Positions 10,742 to 13,109 of a stretch of 13,109 nucleotides of DNA are shown piece by piece (the first letter of the stretch is position 1; each line of letters starts with the position of its first letter). This stretch comes from Lachnospiraceae bacterium UBA7481 (GTDB lineage: Bacteria > Bacillota > Clostridia > Lachnospirales > Lachnospiraceae). The stretch spans positions 14,777-27,885 of the forward strand of contig DLOP01000073.1 in assembly GCA_002478505.1 (NCBI GenBank), in the 5' to 3' direction. Both the position numbers and the translations under genes were made by a program. The notes under the pieces are model-generated. The model was not told where the DNA came from, ran no database searches, and worked only from the letters and a program-made list of their open reading frames with translations.

Positions 10742-13109
10742 GTGAGAAAAAAAGGAATCAGTAAGGGAATTATTTTAATAATATACTGCGTCTGCATGTT
10801 TTTTGCGTCCCTGATTCTTCTGGGCGCATTGATGAACCGCGGCAATACAGATATGACGGCAGAGATGAGTCCTGCCGGTTTCCCACTGGTTACTTTTGTG
10901 TATGAGGGGCAGCAGTTTAACACCATACATGGATATGCGGATCAGATGGAGATTCCTTTTTTGAGAGAAACCATTACGCCATTGATGGAAGGCAGGAATC
11001 TTTCGATCAGGATCGATACCTATGGAACAGGCATTGAGAAGATTGAGTATGAGGTTCGGACGATGGATGCGTCGCGTCTGATCGAGGACACACAGATCTA
11101 TAATTATGTCACGAATAAAGATATTATTACAGCAGATATTACACTGAAGGATCTTTTGGAAGATCATCAGGAATATTCTTTCTGTCTTCTCCTGCAGACA
11201 GTAAAAGGGGATGAAATACGATATTATACCAGAATCATAGAGGCGGATGATTATCAGGTGTCGGAGAAACTGGAATATGTCTATTTTTTTAATAATGCTA
11301 CATTTGATAAATATACGGCATCCAATGAACTTCCTACCTATCTGGAAAGCAATTCGGAAGGAAACAATACCACATTTCACAAGGTCAATATTCATAGCAG
11401 CCTGAATCAGGTAACATGGGGCAATCTGCCTGTGGAGAGGGTTACCGAACCGGTGGCTATGATCCGCGATATCGAGAGTGATATTGCTAATATTGAAGTT
11501 CAATATCTTGCCGTCATTACGGATAACGAAAAGGATATCTTTTATACAGTGGAGGAATATTACAGGATCCGTCAGGGAGAGGAACGTTTCTTTCTGCTGG
11601 ATTATGAAAGAACGATGGAGCAGATCTTTGATCTGGAAACAGCTACAATGGCTAATAATAAGATCATGCTCGGCATCACGGGTGAGGATGTACAGATGGT
11701 TGAAAACTCTGAAGGAAGCCGTCTGGCATTTGTTAATGCCGGCAGTCTTTACAGTTACAATATTACAGATAATAAAATTTCTAAGGTGTTTGGTTTTTTG
11801 GATGATGATATCACTGATCTGAGAGAAGCTTATCAGGAACATGATATCAAGATCTTTCATGTGGATGAAACAGGTAATGTGTATTTTATGGTGTATGGAT
11901 ATATGAACCGTGGCATCCATGAGGGCGAAATGGGGGCTGCAGTCTATTATTATGACAGCGTTTTGAATACCGTTGAGGAGGAAGTGTTTATTCCTTATAC
12001 GAAATCTTTTGAAATGCTGGAACAGGACATATTGAAGCTGTCCTATGTGAATAGCGCTAGTGCATATTTTATTTATCTGGATCATGCGGTTTATCAGATC
12101 GGTCTTTTGGATCATACCTGTAAGCAGTTGGTTACCGGGCTTCCACTGGGGGCGTTTGCTGCGTCGGGACAGCAGCAGATCATTGCCTGGGCAAGCGGTG
12201 CGGACTTAAATAATGCGACACAGATCATCATATGTGATTTGACAACAGGAAAAATAAATAATATAGAGGCGGAGGAAAATACCAGAATCCAACCCATCGG
12301 ATTTTTTGGGGAGGATTTTGTATATGGGGTTGCAAGGAAGGAGGATATTGTCCGGGATGCAACAGGAAAGATGCTGTATCCGATGTATCAGGTTTTGATC
12401 CGGGATGTGCGTGGTAATATCCTAAAGCAGTATGAGGAAGCAGGTATTTACGTTGTGGATACGCAGGTGGGGGATGATATGATCACCATGGTCCGTATGA
12501 AGCGGGATGAAAGCAACAAGGGCTGGTCTTATACCACCGATGATCAGATCCTGTATAATGATACCTCCAGCGGAGGAAAAAATACAATCGAGGTCGTTAC
12601 GACGGAAAATTATGAAAAGATCATACAGATCGTTGTAAGGAAGGAAATAAATTTAGAAACACTGCAGGTGATGGAGCCTAAGCAGGTGCTTTTTGAAGGC
12701 GACAGAAGCGTAGATCTGGGGGAGAATACCTATTCGGGCAGAGAGTATTACCTTTATGTAAAAGGCGATCTGGCGGGTACCTATGCGGAGCTTCCGAAGG
12801 CAATTGATGAGGCATACCGGTTAAATGGCGTTGTAGTAGACGATCAGGGTACGTATCTGTATCGAAAGACGGGCAGAGTAGTAAGAAATCAGATAATGGC
12901 GATCAATGCGGTAAAGGCGGAGACAGAAGGAGGGGAACTTGCAGTCTGTCTGGACGTCATGCTTGCTCTGGAAGGATATACAGTGGATACAGCTCCGCTT
13001 CTTCGTCAGGGCAGGGAGCCGGAGGAAATCTTAGAAGAGAAAGGACAGGGGATGACAGTGCTGGATTTGAATGGATGCAAGCTGGACATCATACTTTACT
13101 ATGTGGCGC
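10742..13109 (+). CDS. Large membrane-anchored extracytoplasmic protein, C39-like end (3' truncated by window)
   Basis: A frame open for 789 codons to the window edge, with no stop. The start is the GTG at 10742, the first usable start after an in-frame TAA at 10700; GAAAGGGA (10721-10728) is its ribosome site at long spacing. A basic MRKKGISKG start and one hydrophobic segment (about residues 10-31) suggest a signal anchor with the rest outside. The main part (about 45-680) is acidic, rich in Tyr, Asp and beta-prone stretches, and may be a beta-propeller-like sensor or binding domain (repeated short blocks such as GNVYFMVYGY, YFIYLDHAVYQIG, QQIIAWASGA). The last visible segment (about 718-789), with LAVCLDVMLALEGY and later VLDLNGCKLDIILYYVA, resembles C39-like peptidase or pseudopeptidase domains seen in Lachnospiraceae proteins; this is recollection, not search. 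A 446-codon frame on the opposite strand is a shadow. No gene-specific promoter was found. Confidence 0.8.
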   Translation, partial: MRKKGISKGIILIIYCVCMFFASLILLGALMNRGNTDMTAEMSPAGFPLVTFVYEGQQFNTIHGYADQMEIPFLRETITPLMEGRNLSIRIDTYGTGIEKIEYEVRTMDASRLIEDTQIYNYVTNKDIITADITLKDLLEDHQEYSFCLLLQTVKGDEIRYYTRIIEADDYQVSEKLEYVYFFNNATFDKYTASNELPTYLESNSEGNNTTFHKVNIHSSLNQVTWGNLPVERVTEPVAMIRDIESDIANIEVQYLAVITDNEKDIFYTVEEYYRIRQGEERFFLLDYERTMEQIFDLETATMANNKIMLGITGEDVQMVENSEGSRLAFVNAGSLYSYNITDNKISKVFGFLDDDITDLREAYQEHDIKIFHVDETGNVYFMVYGYMNRGIHEGEMGAAVYYYDSVLNTVEEEVFIPYTKSFEMLEQDILKLSYVNSASAYFIYLDHAVYQIGLLDHTCKQLVTGLPLGAFAASGQQQIIAWASGADLNNATQIIICDLTTGKINNIEAEENTRIQPIGFFGEDFVYGVARKEDIVRDATGKMLYPMYQVLIRDVRGNILKQYEEAGIYVVDTQVGDDMITMVRMKRDESNKGWSYTTDDQILYNDTSSGGKNTIEVVTTENYEKIIQIVVRKEINLETLQVMEPKQVLFEGDRSVDLGENTYSGREYYLYVKGDLAGTYAELPKAIDEAYRLNGVVVDDQGTYLYRKTGRVVRNQIMAINAVKAETEGGELAVCLDVMLALEGYTVDTAPLLRQGREPEEILEEKGQGMTVLDLNGCKLDIILYYVA

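Noticed and set aside
10775..12115. A 446-codon frame on the minus strand
   Set aside because: It lies fully opposite the 789-codon plus-strand gene; its composition is rich in Ile, His, Cys and Arg as expected from reading complementary codons, and it lacks a recognisable domain.
1..13109. CRISPR array, tRNA or rRNA genes, insertion sequences
   Set aside because: I saw no regularly spaced repeats, no tRNA cloverleaf or rRNA sequence, and no transposase frame on either strand.

Overview
The window looks like a chromosomal segment from a low-to-moderate-GC anaerobic Firmicute, most likely a member of the Lachnospiraceae or a close clostridial relative. This rests on the AtpZ-AtpI-F0F1 gene order, AAGGAGG-type ribosome binding sites, the sodium-type c subunit, and two lineage-typical uncharacterised proteins downstream of the ATP synthase genes. 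Taxonomy is inferred from style and remembered families, not from a search.

Layout. 1-536: a DinJ/RelB-like antitoxin, cut by the window edge, overlaps a YafQ-like mRNA interferase by 4 bases. 571-1213 (minus strand): a membrane-anchored protein of unknown function whose natural start appears to lie one frame away from its body, with its own promoter and two tiny ORFs in its leader. 1214-1498: the divergent intergenic region, with a good promoter facing each way. 1499-8772: a complete F-type ATP synthase operon, atpZ-atpI-atpB-atpE-atpF-atpH-atpA-atpG-atpD-atpC, all on the plus strand. 8773-8913: a non-coding stretch with three successive palindromes. 8914-9402: a small uncharacterised protein. 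9403-9466: an intrinsic terminator placed directly before the next start codon. 9467-10666: a class I SAM-dependent methyltransferase. 10742 to the end: a large anchored extracytoplasmic protein, open for about 789 codons without a stop and truncated by the window edge; its last part faintly resembles a C39-like cysteine peptidase fold.

How the genes work together. The ten atp genes encode the whole rotary machine: a proton or sodium channel (a), rotor ring (c), stator (b, delta), catalytic head (alpha, beta) and central stalk (gamma, epsilon), plus two small membrane proteins, AtpZ and AtpI, linked to assembly. The c subunit carries the full residue set of known Na+-binding c rings, so the enzyme is probably sodium-coupled. 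The genes downstream of atpC have no obvious functional link to ATP synthesis.

I do not see a clear new multi-gene system. The observations most worth a second look are: a pair of related palindromes with compensatory base changes at the 3' ends of two genes; an atp promoter whose start point would give an almost leaderless atpZ mRNA; a terminator in the leader of the methyltransferase gene; the frame break in the minus-strand membrane protein; and the large truncated surface protein.
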